Source of the DNA: JAKZVK01 sp965248255
GTDB lineage: Bacteria; Acidobacteriota; Terriglobia; Bryobacterales; UBA6623
NCBI GenBank assembly: GCA_965248255.1
Contig: CBDFIW010000002.1
Coordinates: 868,001-932,000 of the forward strand
Length of the DNA: 64,000 bases
Reading direction: 5' to 3'
Below the pieces are notes generated by a model that ran no database searches, was not told the DNA's origin, and saw nothing but the letters and a program-made list of their open reading frames with translations. Below are positions 1-8,682 of this stretch, in pieces. Every line of letters starts with the position of its first letter. Position 1 is the stretch's first letter. Position numbers and translations under genes: made by a program.

Positions 1-77
1 TCACCAGCCGTCGAATCCACTCGACATTTGAGTAAATGTGTCAAGTTTTGAAGCAGTGGCCGGGGGGCATGTGGCAC

Positions 78-116
78 GCGCCTCCCGGCGGGCAGCGTCA
101 GTCTCCGGGCTGACGT
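78..116. repeat. Extragenic palindrome, family D, copy 1
   Basis: A 39-base stretch beginning GCGCCTCCCGGCGGGCAGCG recurs almost unchanged at 18150-18188. Its second half forms a hairpin (GTCAG, a CCGGG-rich loop, then CTGAC). It lies downstream of the TadE-like gene. The remaining bases of 1-370 hold no gene that I can support: the open frame there has biased composition and no family resemblance. Confidence 0.6.
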
Positions 117-370
117 CCGTGCTGCCAGGAAGTAGACCGGCACAGATGCCGCCGCTGCCGCCCAGCAGGCCTGCGCCACCCTGCCGATCTCCTATTCCAC
201 TCCCATCCGGCGGACAACCGCTTACCCGGACTCCCGTGGCACCCAAGTACGGTGCCCGTAGGGCGTCATGCGGGTTGCCGCGATGTCGGTCCGGCTGTAC
301 GAGGGGGATGAAAGCGAAGAGGCGGCGATCCCGGCTTACGAAACGCTGCACGAGCAGCAGGACTCCAAGA

Positions 371-829
371 CTAGTTTGCGATCACCATTCTCGATCGGCT
401 GCTCAGCTGGATCCCGTTGCCTCCGGTGAGGAAGCTGCCCGTGACAAAGACATACGGGTAGCTCACGTTGACCTGGACCACTTCCCCTCTTTCGTTGGTG
501 GTGGGATACGTAGTGGTGACCGTGATCTGTGATTTTACTATGCCGATGGCATTCGACTTGACAACAGACTCTACGGTAGGGTCGTTGCCACCCAGTGGAT
601 ACAGACTCCCGTGAACCATGGCGTAGCGCGCTCCCGCACGGGCGGCATGAGCCAGGGTCGAGTGGCTCCAGACAGCGAAGCCCAACTCGATCACGGCAAC
701 AACCAAGACGAAGAAAACCATGAAGAACAGTGAGAACTCGACCATCGTCGAACCACGGCGACTTTGCTTGCCAGCCGGAACTCCGTTCGCAAGTCTCAAG
801 ACTGAAGGCTGCTTTGTGGGTGTCAACAT
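371..829 (-). CDS. TadE-like pilus assembly protein (minor pseudopilin type)
   Basis: The 152-residue product has a short basic N-terminus and then the TadE signature RRGSTMVEFSLFFMVFF leading into one membrane helix (about residues 24-48). After it comes the typical HAARAGARYA segment. TadE-family proteins are membrane-anchored components of Flp/Tad pili, with most of the chain outside the cytoplasm. The ATG is preceded by AAGGAG at good spacing. It is the last of three co-directional genes of the same class, 27 bases after the previous one, so the three probably form one operon. The Tad ATPase, platform proteins and secretin are not in the window. Confidence 0.8.
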   Translation of the reverse strand: MLTPTKQPSVLRLANGVPAGKQSRRGSTMVEFSLFFMVFFVLVVAVIELGFAVWSHSTLAHAARAGARYAMVHGSLYPLGGNDPTVESVVKSNAIGIVKSQITVTTTYPTTNERGEVVQVNVSYPYVFVTGSFLTGGNGIQLSSRSRMVIAN

Positions 830-856
830 ATTGCCATCTCCTTCTTAGACTGGTTC

Positions 857-1357
857 TCACTGCACACGCATAAAAGCGTTTCGGTTAACCGTGGTGCTCG
901 ACGGAATACCTGGATAAGGACCGAGGGTCGTGAAGTTCTCCGTCACATCGACCCGCACATACACCGCGGGGAAACCGTAACCGCCGCCCGGGCAGGTACC
1001 CGGGGTAGCCGCCAAGTCACAGCTAACCGCAGTGGGGGTCGAAGTGAAGTCAGTGGAGCTGGCGGCAGGGCACTCGCAGAATTGGGTGGCGCTGGCACTT
1101 GTGACGGTGATGTTTACAGCGTCTTCGGTCGCCCGATCCTCTATGGTGTCCGAGTCTGCCGCATTAACGTTGTTTTGTGCCCCGTAGAAAGCCCCGGTAC
1201 CGGCGGCGTTGGCCACAGTGATCGCGTGGAAGAACAGCCGTCCAAAATCGGTCACCCCCATGGTCAGCATGAAGAGTAAAGGCAGGACGACGGCAAACTC
1301 CACCAGCGTGCTACCTCGAGTAGTTCTTCGGTTGTCGGGTCGATTGTCTCTTTGCAT
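857..1357 (-). CDS. TadE-like pilus assembly protein
   Basis: The 166-residue product shows the TadE motif TRGSTLVEFAVVLPLLFMLT, with a single N-terminal membrane helix at about residues 15-38, followed by DFGRLFFHAITVANAAGTGA. The extracytoplasmic part has a cysteine-containing stretch (CECP, then CDLA and TCPGGG) that could form disulphides. The ATG follows GGAGAA. It is the middle gene of the three-gene cluster, 36 bases after the TadG-like gene. Compared with its downstream neighbour it has a longer, Thr/Ser-rich outer region. Confidence 0.8.
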   Translation of the reverse strand: MQRDNRPDNRRTTRGSTLVEFAVVLPLLFMLTMGVTDFGRLFFHAITVANAAGTGAFYGAQNNVNAADSDTIEDRATEDAVNITVTSASATQFCECPAASSTDFTSTPTAVSCDLAATPGTCPGGGYGFPAVYVRVDVTENFTTLGPYPGIPSSTTVNRNAFMRVQ

Positions 1358-1393
1358 GGGTTTCTCCAGCGTTGTTTTCGGTCTCTTTAGAAC

Positions 1394-2692
1394 TTATTCA
1401 ACAAGAGTGACCGTTGAGAGTTCGGGGATGCTCACCCCATTTGGGGCGGGGTTGAATGTCATGTCCGCCGTGCCGTTCAGTATCACTTGGTTGGCGAAGA
1501 TCGCGCCCCAACCGTAGAGTCCGTGAGTCCCTCCCCACCGCACCTCCTGGTTGGTGCAGTAGATCATGCCGACGATTTCAGTTTCCTGGTTGCCGGCAAA
1601 ATTGTGACGCAGACTATCATCGTCAACGGAGTCGGAGGAGCACCAGACTACGACGTTGTCGTTATCGACCCCGGGCGCAGCTACCGTGGGAGCCGTGAAC
1701 CGCAGGCCCGTAGCGTTGCCCGTGATGTCGATCGTGTGTGCTGCCAGGCCGGAGGCCCCCATGTTGTAAAGCGTTATTCCCTGCCCGACGATGGGGCCGC
1801 CACTCGTGATTTTCACACCCTCGATGAAATAGAAACCCGGCATGAATATGACCGATCCCCCGCTGATTTGGATCGACGCAGTGCCGTCAGTCGAGTGATA
1901 GTACCCGGGCCACAACACGGTGTTAGCGTTGATCGTCGGGTAGTCGACATGGTCCGGTATCACGGGAGGCACGGGTTCCCTTCGGTTGTAGAGCGGATCG
2001 TGCATCGGGGCTATGTCGTCCACTTCCTCGGGGGAGTAGCTGGGATTGCCGCTAGTTGCAAAGTCGCCGCAGGCGCCGAAGTATGTGGCGTTGACGACCG
2101 CTGTCGAGTTTCCCGTACCGCCGATACGGAAGGCCGCTTGGCCCACACCGGTCCCCCGGGAGCACGAATTCGAGACGACTCCACAGTTGATCTCTATGGT
2201 GCCGGTACCTGTGATTCCGATAGTCGAGGGATCGGTCTCGTCCAGGCCCAGGATGCACATCTGGCCGTTGTTTCGGATTCCCGCGACCGCTCTTGCTGCA
2301 ACGCCGGCTGAGTGAACACCCAGCACGGGAAGCAAGTACGTAGGTACGGTCTTGCTGACCACAGCCTCCACATCGGTCGCGTTGAGTTGGGTCACTTGGA
2401 CATCGACCGTGTCCACGCCGTGTGTGTAGCCATTGCGTCGGGCCACATACTTGCCCGCGCTGTCGATTCGGTCGGTGTTGCCTCTGCGAAGCTCCATGGC
2501 CCCACTGTAAGCACCGCTATCAGCGGCGATCTGAATGCGCCGCCGCTCGAAGTAAAGATGCCCACCGTCGAGCACAAGGCCCCCAAAGGCCAGCAACACG
2601 GTGATCAAGATAGCCATCATGGGAAGAGCGACACCGCGACGGCCGTCCGCTAGCCTCCAAACTTGCCGAAGAAAATCTATCTGGTATTTCAT
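1394..2692 (-). CDS. TadG-like pilus assembly protein
   Basis: A 432-residue protein whose N-terminal region (GRRGVALPMMAILITVLLAF, then GGLVLDGGHLYFERRRIQIAADSGAYSGA split over two parts) matches the TadG/TadE N-terminal domain: one membrane helix followed by a conserved extracytoplasmic start. The rest is rich in Gly/Thr/Asn and resembles an adhesin-like beta structure; I do not recognise a catalytic site. The start chosen is the ATG at 2692, because GGAGG stands seven bases upstream. A longer frame to 2785 exists but its extra 31 residues look untranslated. It is the first gene of the Tad-like cluster. Confidence 0.75.
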   Translation of the reverse strand: MKYQIDFLRQVWRLADGRRGVALPMMAILITVLLAFGGLVLDGGHLYFERRRIQIAADSGAYSGAMELRRGNTDRIDSAGKYVARRNGYTHGVDTVDVQVTQLNATDVEAVVSKTVPTYLLPVLGVHSAGVAARAVAGIRNNGQMCILGLDETDPSTIGITGTGTIEINCGVVSNSCSRGTGVGQAAFRIGGTGNSTAVVNATYFGACGDFATSGNPSYSPEEVDDIAPMHDPLYNRREPVPPVIPDHVDYPTINANTVLWPGYYHSTDGTASIQISGGSVIFMPGFYFIEGVKITSGGPIVGQGITLYNMGASGLAAHTIDITGNATGLRFTAPTVAAPGVDNDNVVVWCSSDSVDDDSLRHNFAGNQETEIVGMIYCTNQEVRWGGTHGLYGWGAIFANQVILNGTADMTFNPAPNGVSIPELSTVTLVE

Positions 2693-2867
2693 GGTTTGCC
2701 TCCGACCTTCGTCCATGGCGTCATCCGTCCTACAACCGATTCTCAACCCAAGGCACCAAATCGGTCTATAGTTCCAGGGGTTCAAATTGGCCGTGGTTCA
2801 AAAGTACTGAAAAGTGGGCGGAAACACTTAGGTGGCCCGCTACGCGACACCCCTTAGGGGCAGACTA

Positions 2868-3697
2868 GGGCGTGTTAACACTAACGTAGGGTATCGAAAC
2901 GTAGAGCCTCGACGATGAGGGCGAAGTGGGGGAAGGCGAGGAACATGACGTCGAGCTTGTCGAAGCGGGAGAAGATGCGGCGGAATCCCTTGAGCCGTCG
3001 GAAGAGTCTCTCGATCTCGTTGCGGCGGCGATAGAGCGCTCGGTCGTATTCCCACGGCTCCAGGCGGGTGCGCCGGGGCGGCACGACGGGAATCCATCCG
3101 AAATCCAAAGCCAGTTGGCGTGTCTGATCGTCCTCATAGGCGCCGTCCATCAGCAGCGGCAGCGGCTCGGGCAGTGGCCCCAGACCACCGAGCAAGTTCG
3201 CGGCCCTGCTGGGCGTCGTGCGCTTGGCCGGGCGAGAGAGCGAAGGTTATCGCCGTTCGAGCATTTGCGGCAACCATATGAATCTTGGTGGTCCATCCGC
3301 CGCGGGATTTGCCGATCGCTTGCGGACCGTTTTTTTAACGCGCCCGTGCCGTCGGGATGAACCTTCACGATGGTCGAGTCCATTGACACGGCTTCGATTC
3401 GGATGCGGACCAGCTGCTCGCGCTGCAGTTTCTCGAAGACGGCGTCGAGCACGCCGTTCTTCGACCAGCGGTTCATGCGGGTATAAATGGTGTGCCAGTT
3501 ACCGAAGCGTTTAGGCAAGCCGCGCCATTTGCAGCCCTGCTCGGCGACATACAACATGGCGTTCAAAACCGTGAGGTTCGGCAGGCTCACATTGCCGCGC
3601 TGGCGGGGCAGGACCGGCTCGATGCGGCGGTATTGCTGCTCGGTGATCTCCATACCTCCGAGTATAGCAGCTTTTGCGACTTAGTGTTAACACGCCC
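2868..3697 (-). mobile_element. IS5-family (IS427 group) insertion sequence
   Basis: An 830-bp element with perfect inverted ends: GGGCGTGTTAACACTAA at 2868-2884 and its reverse complement at 3681-3697. It is flanked by a TA dinucleotide on both sides (2866-2867 and 3698-3699), as expected for the target duplication of this group. It carries one transposase, read on the minus strand. It sits beside a tyrosine-recombinase fragment, which suggests an insertion into or next to already decaying mobile DNA. Confidence 0.9.
2881..3653 (-). pseudogene. IS427-group transposase, split over three frames
   Basis: The DDE transposase is recognisable: N-terminal part with VSMDSTIVKVHPDG (first Asp), LPLLMDGAYEDDQTRQLAL (second Asp) and RRNEIERLFRRLKGFRRI (Glu). 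The first frame runs from the ATG at 3653 to an A7 run at 3330-3336, a normal slippage site in this group. From there the protein continues in a second frame (NGPQAIGKSRGGWTTK and onward) and then, near 3197-3200, in a third frame (LLGGLGPLPEPLPLLMDG). The first shift may be programmed. The second looks like a one-base insertion and would inactivate the enzyme. Confidence 0.8.
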
Positions 3698-3700
3698 TAG

Positions 3701-3892
3701 GCAACCCGCCTGGCCAACGTTTGCAACGCCCCCGAAGAAGAGATCGTCGTCTGGACCCTTCTTGACACCGGACTCCGGGTCCCTGAGCTTGCGGTAGTTG
3801 GTCAGTTTCAGAATCTCGTCATCGTGGAGGTGCGGATCGGCAATGGAGAATGGCCGAAGCCGGCAAGGATAAGGACGCTGAAAGCGCCCTGA
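3701..3892 (+). pseudogene. Tyrosine recombinase/integrase fragment
   Basis: The plus-strand frame reads EEIVVWTLLDTGLRVPELA and then GNGEWPKPARIRTLKAP before a stop. The first part resembles the LL-TGLR-SEL box around the first catalytic Arg of XerC/phage-type integrases; the second sits where the conserved GKGGK lysine segment is expected. No start codon, C-terminal HxxR or Tyr segment is present, and the frame is closed by a TAG exactly at the IS boundary. I infer an eroded remnant. After it, 3893-4084 holds no recognisable gene. Confidence 0.4.
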
Positions 3893-4018
3893 GGCTGAGG
3901 GAGTGGCAGGCCTAACCGGCCGTCCACGACCGGCCTACAAGCACTTCGTGCTGAACCCGCCTGAAGGCGACTCGGGGAACAACCGTGGCCCATTCGGCTG
4001 TACGTAACCGAGATCGCA

Positions 4019-4048
4019 CCGATCCATGTAGTCCCGATCCATGTAGTC
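4019..4048. repeat. 15-bp perfect tandem duplication
   Basis: The 15-mer CCGATCCATGTAGTC occurs twice back to back, just downstream of the aldolase gene. It is in frame with the aldolase reading frame beyond its stop codon, but nothing suggests that this tail is translated. Confidence 0.8.
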
Positions 4049-4084
4049 GATCGCGCGTTCGCGCTTGAGGAGTATTGTATTCGC

Positions 4085-4858
4085 CTATTTGTAGGGCTCC
4101 ATGGCCTGCATCGCCGCTGCCTGTAGCAGGTTGTACTCGCTCATTCTCGTAGCGCCGAAGATCTGAACGCCTCGCCGGCGCTCGCGCTCGTAGCCGGCCT
4201 TGTCTTTCGGCATGATCGCTGGTTCCACGGCCAGGCCCCTGGCCAGGGCCGTTTCGATCACGGTCTCCATGGCGGCGAGGATGTCTGGGTGCTCCCATTG
4301 GCCGTGCAGGCTCATCGTCGCGGCCAGGTCGCCCGGACCGAAGACGATACCGTCGATGCCGGCCACTGACACGATGGCTTCGATGTTCCGCACCCCGAGG
4401 GCCGATTCGATCTTGAGGATGACGAGAATGGCCTCGTTGGCGGCCTGGCAATACCCGGCCACGTCGGAGCTGTCGTAGTCGGCGTTGGCGCCCAGCGCCA
4501 AGCCGCGCTCCCCTTCGGGAGCGTACCGGCACCAGCGCACCAGCTCTTCGGCCTGTTCGGCCGTGTCGGCGTGGGAGAGCACGATGCCAAGGGCGCCGGC
4601 ATCGAGCGCGCGCGACACTAGCAGGCGATCGGGGGATACGACGGTCACCAGCGGCGCCAGATGATTGTCGCGGGCGAGGACGAGGAAGTTGGTGAACGTC
4701 TCGTCGTTGTGCACTACGTGCTCGGTGTCGACCATGATGAAGTCGAAGCCTGCCTGCGCCGCGATCTTGACGACCGACGGCCGCAGCGACTCGAAGACGT
4801 TGAACCCTTTCACCGTCTCGCCCTTCTTCAGGGCCTCTCTGATATGGTTGGCGATCAT
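4085..4858 (-). CDS. HpcH/HpaI aldolase/citrate lyase family protein
   Basis: A 257-residue TIM-barrel protein of the class II pyruvate aldolase type (4-hydroxy-2-oxoheptanedioate or 2-dehydro-3-deoxyglucarate aldolase relatives). These enzymes cleave 2-oxo-4-hydroxy acids to pyruvate and an aldehyde using a divalent metal. Visible family blocks are GFDFIMVDTEH (metal/base region), RYAPEGERG (close to the usual RYPPxGxRG), LKIESALGVRNIEAI and DGIVFGPGDLAATM. The length is normal for the family. The ATG follows GGAGA. It stands near an amidohydrolase, a cyclase-family protein and an MFS transporter in the same direction, which suggests catabolism of a small organic acid. The exact substrate cannot be read from the sequence. 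Confidence 0.85.
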   Translation of the reverse strand: MIANHIREALKKGETVKGFNVFESLRPSVVKIAAQAGFDFIMVDTEHVVHNDETFTNFLVLARDNHLAPLVTVVSPDRLLVSRALDAGALGIVLSHADTAEQAEELVRWCRYAPEGERGLALGANADYDSSDVAGYCQAANEAILVILKIESALGVRNIEAIVSVAGIDGIVFGPGDLAATMSLHGQWEHPDILAAMETVIETALARGLAVEPAIMPKDKAGYERERRRGVQIFGATRMSEYNLLQAAAMQAMEPYK

Positions 4859-4949
4859 AAGGCGTCTCCGTGCACTGATGCTGCCGTCCGTCAGCTAACT
4901 AGTCAAGGGCGCAGCCCTTGACATCCCGGAGCGTTGAGGATGCAGGCTT

Positions 4950-5063
4950 GTAGGGGCGGACCGCTGTGTCCGCCCGGCCGTGGCGCTTGGCAGCGGGTTG
5001 TCCTTCTGTTGAAACGGAAAGCAACGTAGCGGCACCGGGGTGGACGCAGCGGTCCACCCCTAC
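4950..5063. repeat. Two extragenic palindromes of family A
   Basis: 4950-4975 carries TAGGGGCGGACCGCTGTGTC followed by CGCCC. A second, oppositely oriented copy lies at 5037-5063 (GGGGTGGACGCAGCGGTCCA then CCCCTAC). Each folds into a GC-rich hairpin, and together they form a nested inverted pair between the aldolase and amidohydrolase genes. Related copies occur at 18117, 25999, 35979, 49979, 52329 and 63906. The rest of 4859-5145 holds no gene that I can support. Confidence 0.75.
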
Positions 5064-5145
5064 ACCAAGAACTGAGCCGATGAAACTGCTGTAGGCACAC
5101 CTCGCCTAACAAAAACAAGGTCCTCGTTGCGCTACGCATCAGCAA

Positions 5146-6027
5146 CTAATCGAGCCCGAGAATGTCGGCCGAGTCGCGGTTGATGATCGCTTCCAGCTCG
5201 GCTTCGGGAATACGGGGCAGGTGGTGATCGGCCGCGAACTTGTCGAGCCCGCGAATCCAGTCGATCGTAAACTGCGGGTCCCAGAGCGGCCAATCCGACT
5301 CAAGAAGGATCTTGTGCATCGCGCCATACTCGTAACAAAGGCGCATCGCTTCCCAGGAGACCCACTGCCGGTTCGGCAGGCCGGACAGATCGGTCCACAT
5401 GTTCGGGTGTTTGCGCACCACGGTAACGCACTCGGTGTGCCAGGGGTGCGCCATGTGGGCAAGTATGATCTTCAGATCCGGAAACAGCGTCGCGACCTCG
5501 TCCATGACGAAGGGGTGGGCGTACATCAGCCGTGCGTCGGAACTGACCGACGCCCCCTGGTGGAACATCACGGGCAGGCCGTCGTCCTGCAGTCGCTGGT
5601 AGAGGTGATGGATGGCCTCGCTCATCGGGTCTGCCACCTGATAGCTCAAGCTGAACTTCATCCCGCGGCAGCCGAGGTCGCCGACGGCCCGGTCGTATTC
5701 GTCGTCGACATCGGGCTGCCCGGGGTGCAGCGACATGAACGGGACGAACCTGTCAGGGGCGCTGCCAGCCACTTCGGCGGCGATGTCGTTCTGATTCAGG
5801 TCTTCGGGCCAGCCGGCTCGCCAGTTCATGATCGGTGGCTCCGGAATGTCGGGCCGGCAGGCGATGCCGAAGACGATGGCCCGATCCACCGGCGCCATTG
5901 CGGCCGTGAAGTCCGCCAGCGATCCAGTGAGACTCAGCGCGGCGCCGACGACCGCGTCCGTGTGCCCGTTTTCTTCCGGCACTGCGTCGCGGTGAGTGGG
6001 AATGTGGGTGTGGACGTCGACAATCAC
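5146..6027 (-). CDS. Amidohydrolase family protein (amidohydrolase 2/ACMSD-like TIM barrel)
   Basis: A 293-residue metal-dependent hydrolase or decarboxylase of the amidohydrolase-2 type. The metal-binding HxH is at the very N-terminus (VDVHTHIP). Further along are GMKFSLSY, MFHQGASV, ILAHMAHPW (metal His) and LLESDWPLWDP (the conserved Asp). Such proteins hydrolyse lactones or amides, or decarboxylate aromatic acids, in the cytoplasm; no signal peptide is present. The start is GTG, with only a weak ribosome-binding site. The gene precedes the HpcH-type aldolase on the same strand, with a palindrome pair between them, so the two could act in successive steps of one pathway. That link is an inference. 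Confidence 0.85.
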   Translation of the reverse strand: MIVDVHTHIPTHRDAVPEENGHTDAVVGAALSLTGSLADFTAAMAPVDRAIVFGIACRPDIPEPPIMNWRAGWPEDLNQNDIAAEVAGSAPDRFVPFMSLHPGQPDVDDEYDRAVGDLGCRGMKFSLSYQVADPMSEAIHHLYQRLQDDGLPVMFHQGASVSSDARLMYAHPFVMDEVATLFPDLKIILAHMAHPWHTECVTVVRKHPNMWTDLSGLPNRQWVSWEAMRLCYEYGAMHKILLESDWPLWDPQFTIDWIRGLDKFAADHHLPRIPEAELEAIINRDSADILGLD

Positions 6028-6132
6028 ACGCGTAAACCGCGAGCTAGTCTAACACGTAAACGTTCTCCGCAACCCCTTGGTGTCAAGCGAAAATCGGGGC
6101 CAATCGGCGTTCAGCGCATCCTTGCTAGAGTC

Positions 6133-7146
6133 CTAAAACGTCGCGATAGGGTTCAGCGGCGACCCCGTGCCGCCGACAACCCGAATCGGCGCCGCGGTCA
6201 GCAGAAACTCCCAGCGGTTCTGTCGCGCGGCTTCCTCGCTGACAGCCTCCAGGTCGCAGTTGTCGAAGATCGGCATACCCATCGCGATCAAGACGAGCTG
6301 ATGGATAGGTTGGCCGGCGCCCTCGACACCGGAAGGAATCACGTCACTGGCGGCGTCGCTACCCAGCATGGCCACGTCCCGCTGTTTGAGCCATGGGGCG
6401 CAAGACGCGTGGAGGCCGGCGGACTTTTCAGAGATCACCCAAGGGCCTTTTTCATCGCGTAGCTTCCAGCGTCCGCTGTGGATAAAGACGACGTCTCCGC
6501 TTGAGACTCTGAGGCCCGCTTTTTTCTCCCACGCGTCCAAGTCTTCGGGGTAGATCGGTGTCCCGGGCTCGAGATAGGGAACCCCTTTGAGGCGGGGAAT
6601 ATCCATCAGGATGCCGCGAGTAAAGATGCCATCCTTCATGTGGTGAACCGAATACTTCCGGGCGCCGTCTTGAGTCACCTCGTCTTTCGAATGGCCGTTG
6701 AACATCTTGCCCTTGTGAAACATGTGACAGATCGCGTCGAGATGCGTGTGGCCAAAACCGTGGTACAGGACGCTGTAGCGGTCCACGCAGAACGGGAACT
6801 CAGGGGTGGCGTCGACGCCGGTCGCCGTCATTTCATGCTCGAACGGTGATGGGTTGTCGGCGGCGTTCTGTGTCTCCGCATTGTGCGCCAACGACACAGA
6901 GATCCCTTTCTTGACCAGGGACGCGGCCTGCACGCTTTTCTCGGGGGTGATCAGGTTGACCGCACCCAATTGGTCGTCCTCCCCCCAGCGGCCCCAGTTG
7001 GAGAGATCTTTCATCCATTGCTCGACCGTTTCCTTGGTAACGGTCTCCCGTGCGGCGGCCGAATCAGTCGCGGACCCACATGCCAGAAGGCCCACGAGAG
7101 TGATCCCGCCGAGTACACCGGTGAAGTATCTGTTTGCGAATTGCAT
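6133..7146 (-). CDS. Cyclase family lipoprotein (kynurenine formamidase-like fold)
   Basis: A 337-residue protein with a lipoprotein signal (FTGVLGGITLVGLLAC, Cys at the lipobox) and then a PF04199-type cyclase domain. The diagnostic metal motif HxxxDxxxH is seen in GFGHTHLDAICHMF, and HSGRWK and GSDAASDVIPSG follow. Members hydrolyse formamides or related amides with a divalent metal. This one would be anchored at the membrane, outside the cytoplasm. The start at 7146 is preferred over a longer frame to 7359, because GAGAGG precedes it and it gives a clean signal peptide. The MFS gene lies 50 bases upstream and is probably co-transcribed. Confidence 0.85.
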   Translation of the reverse strand: MQFANRYFTGVLGGITLVGLLACGSATDSAAARETVTKETVEQWMKDLSNWGRWGEDDQLGAVNLITPEKSVQAASLVKKGISVSLAHNAETQNAADNPSPFEHEMTATGVDATPEFPFCVDRYSVLYHGFGHTHLDAICHMFHKGKMFNGHSKDEVTQDGARKYSVHHMKDGIFTRGILMDIPRLKGVPYLEPGTPIYPEDLDAWEKKAGLRVSSGDVVFIHSGRWKLRDEKGPWVISEKSAGLHASCAPWLKQRDVAMLGSDAASDVIPSGVEGAGQPIHQLVLIAMGMPIFDNCDLEAVSEEAARQNRWEFLLTAAPIRVVGGTGSPLNPIATF

Positions 7147-7195
7147 ATACTGTTCCCTCTCAGGGTAAACCTCAGGATCGTATTCAGGAGAATCA

Positions 7196-8464
7196 CTACG
7201 TTGTGGTTGGCCTACCCACTTGGCCGGCAAATAGCCCTTTGATTTCGTTCGCGCTCGACTCCCGCACCAGGAAGGCATAGGAAGCGGCGGCAATCCACAG
7301 AGAAATGGCGGCAAAAGCAATGGAAGAGGAGAAGTTTTCTGATTCGCCGACGAGAACACCGGTCAACACCGGTGCACAAATACCCGCCAGGTTGCTGATC
7401 GTGTTCTGGTAGCCAATCGCTCTTCCGATGAAAGCCCGCGGCGAGATCGCCTGGGTCAGAGCCCAGTAGTTGGCGCTGGTCAGGCCGATGCTCGCCAACG
7501 AGAAGATGAGGATCGCCATCGCCGCGGAGCTGGACTCGACCCAGATCAGAGCCAGGGTGGAGCTTCCAAGGATGTATCCACTGATGATGAAGATCTTGCG
7601 CACAAAGACGGGCCGTCCCGTGCGGCGGGCCAAGCGGTCGGCGACGTGTGCAGCGGAGGGAGCTACCACTGCCATCGCGATGAAAGGTAGTGCTGTGTAG
7701 ATCCCCATGTCGAGAAACGACATTCCGCGCTCCATGACCAGATACGCGGGAAGCCAGCTCATGATGAAATACCAAAAGTACGAGTAGAAAAAAGCCGTAA
7801 TCGTGATGCCCCAGACCGCTGGGTTGGCGAACAGTTTCCGCAGCGGAAGTTTAACCCGTGAAGGGACAGATGAAGGATGGTCGCCTGAAAGCTGCTTCGC
7901 TCGTCCGGCCGGAGCGAGCAGGAACCACGGCAAGAGCCATAAACACGGGACCAGTCCGGTCAGGATGAACATCTGCCGCCACCCCAACTCCTCGAGCAGC
8001 ACACCTCCGAGGAACCCTCCCACCGCCGGACCGATCATCATGCCCAAGGCATAAAGGGCCGTTGGCAGACCCTGTTCCTCCTCGTCGAAGTTCGTGCGGA
8101 CGTAGGCAAGGCTGGCCGGCTGGAGCGCTGCTTCGCCCAACCCGAGGATCAACCGCAGCACGAGGATCTGGTAGAACGACCGGGCGAGCCCGATCGCCGC
8201 CGCCGACAACGACCAGATCAAATAGGAAAGCCCATAGGTCCATCGCAATCCGAAGCGGTCAACAGCCCACCCGGAAGGAATCTGTAGGAAAGTGTAGGTC
8301 ACATAAAACGCCGACATGAGCGTCCCGGCGACCGCCGGCGAGAAGTCAAACTCTTCCATCACTGGAACGGCGGCGACACTCAAATTGTTGCGGTCGACGT
8401 AGTTCACCAGCGCAGCGAAGCACAGGAGACCGATCATCCACCAGCGCTTCCTATCTGCTTTCAT
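7196..8464 (-). CDS. MFS transporter, ACS (anion:cation symporter) type
   Basis: A 422-residue membrane protein with about 12 predicted helices. It opens with the ACS-family motif ALVNYVDRNNLSVA and has the inter-helix motif GWAVDRFGLRW. Relatives (hexuronate, galactonate, tartrate and phthalate carriers) import organic anions with protons. The ATG at 8464 gives the normal short cytoplasmic tail before helix 1. A TTG at 8542 would add 26 Pro-rich residues and is less likely. Its position between a divergently transcribed ceramidase-like gene and the cyclase/amidohydrolase/aldolase genes suggests that it imports the substrate of that pathway. Confidence 0.85.
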   Translation of the reverse strand: MKADRKRWWMIGLLCFAALVNYVDRNNLSVAAVPVMEEFDFSPAVAGTLMSAFYVTYTFLQIPSGWAVDRFGLRWTYGLSYLIWSLSAAAIGLARSFYQILVLRLILGLGEAALQPASLAYVRTNFDEEEQGLPTALYALGMMIGPAVGGFLGGVLLEELGWRQMFILTGLVPCLWLLPWFLLAPAGRAKQLSGDHPSSVPSRVKLPLRKLFANPAVWGITITAFFYSYFWYFIMSWLPAYLVMERGMSFLDMGIYTALPFIAMAVVAPSAAHVADRLARRTGRPVFVRKIFIISGYILGSSTLALIWVESSSAAMAILIFSLASIGLTSANYWALTQAISPRAFIGRAIGYQNTISNLAGICAPVLTGVLVGESENFSSSIAFAAISLWIAAASYAFLVRESSANEIKGLFAGQVGRPTTT

Positions 8465-8682
8465 GTCCGCTGGTAGGAGTGGTGGGTCTGGTGCGGGGTT
8501 GGCGGGCAACTGAGTACCGGCTCCGTTGGGCTGATTTGGCAAAATTATTGACCCGGGTAAGTGGGTATCGTACCATCAGGTGGCATTTCCAACCGCCGCC
8601 TGCGGCAAGAGGAACCAATCCTTCCTGTGGGAAGATTGCTTCGGTCGACCCGCAAGAGCGGACTTACAAGGAAAACCGCCCC

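Noticed and set aside
1..351. Minus-strand open frame of 116 codons at the left edge
   Set aside because: Contains the family D palindrome, has no ribosome-binding site or family match, and its composition is that of non-coding high-GC DNA.
4950..5063. CRISPR-like repetition
   Set aside because: The palindromes are in opposite orientation, irregularly spaced and dispersed in the window; no regular spacers and no cas genes.
5221..6462. Plus-strand 413-codon frame
   Set aside because: Antisense shadow over the amidohydrolase and cyclase genes; no start signal or domain.
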